DNA of 64,000 bases from positions 171,579 to 235,578 of the forward strand of contig JALVVR010000048.1 in assembly GCA_027023305.1 (NCBI GenBank). The letters run 5' to 3'. Every line of letters begins with the position of its first letter. Position 1 is the first letter of the stretch. The translations under genes were made by a program, and so were the position numbers. This stretch comes from Campylobacterales bacterium. GTDB lineage: Bacteria; Campylobacterota; Campylobacteria; Campylobacterales; QNZT01. The notes beneath the pieces are model-generated. The model searched no databases. It saw nothing but the letters and a program-made list of their open reading frames with translations, and was not told the DNA's origin. This document shows positions 63,919 through 64,000 of the stretch, piece after piece.

Positions 63919-64000
63919 ACATCACCATCATCATGAAGTTAGTGGAAAAAATCTTTTTATCACGATAGTTTTAAACATAATAATCACAGTCGCTCAAATA
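63911..64000 (+). CDS. Cation diffusion facilitator (partial, 3' end outside window)
   Basis: First 30 codons only. It begins MSEHHHHHEVSGKNLFITIV and enters the first membrane helix (LNIIITVAQI), as CDF (CzcD-type) zinc/cadmium exporters do, with a His-rich N-terminus. It overlaps the thioredoxin gene, so it belongs to the ars operon region. Confidence 0.72.
   Translation, partial: MSEHHHHHEVSGKNLFITIVLNIIITVAQI

Overview
The window is AT-rich DNA from a member of the Campylobacterota (former Epsilonproteobacteria). Signs of this are a complex I operon whose NuoE and NuoF positions hold the non-canonical proteins typical of this group, RNase J with a long low-complexity N-terminus, speA next to cysE, and an RqcH-type NFACT protein. 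Sulfurimonas or Arcobacter relatives are my best guess; the genus is not resolved. I see no insertion sequence, no CRISPR array and no gene-free stretch over 300 bases.

Layout. 1-910 is the start of a cytoplasmic chemoreceptor with a zinc-binding CZB domain. 1004-18055 (minus strand) is a complete complex I operon, nuoA to nuoN, with two consecutive nuoG genes and a glutamate-synthase-like flavoprotein in place of NuoF. 18197-39561 is mostly core metabolism and information processing: an AAA+ ATPase, an MFS transporter, arginine decarboxylase, serine acetyltransferase, a two-subunit fumarate reductase/succinate dehydrogenase without a membrane anchor, an MBL hydrolase, tRNA-Phe, an HDOD protein, ilvD, rsmA-rnj-kpsF-pseudouridine synthase-rarA, yajQ, accBC, dcd and the NFACT gene.

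39562-44060 is an accessory insertion at the 3' end of the NFACT gene. It holds a DUF4153-like membrane protein and a packed run of small genes that resemble immunity proteins, one of them a stand-alone EF-Tu domain III. It ends in a diverged partial second copy of the NFACT 3' end. A SulP transporter follows.

46063-50901 is an RNA-repair and ribosome-rescue locus: two RtcB ligases, the release-factor homologue PrfH, an unrecognised 237-residue protein and a divergent WYL-type regulator. The same 15-bp site lies exactly 46 nt before the first start codon of both ligase transcripts, and the second transcript begins with an A-rich 39-codon leader ORF. I consider this the most interesting system in the window.

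50946-63918 is an efflux, redox and arsenic region: MscL with a zinc ribbon, an ArsB-like pump, a TetR-controlled tripartite RND efflux operon, small thiol/redox proteins, a K+-channel-like protein, a TSUP exporter with two rhodaneses, and an arsR-arsC-ccdA-thioredoxin operon running into a cation diffusion facilitator cut by the window edge. Matching TATATCA/TGATATA half-sites before arsB and arsR suggest that the two separated arsenic loci share one regulator.
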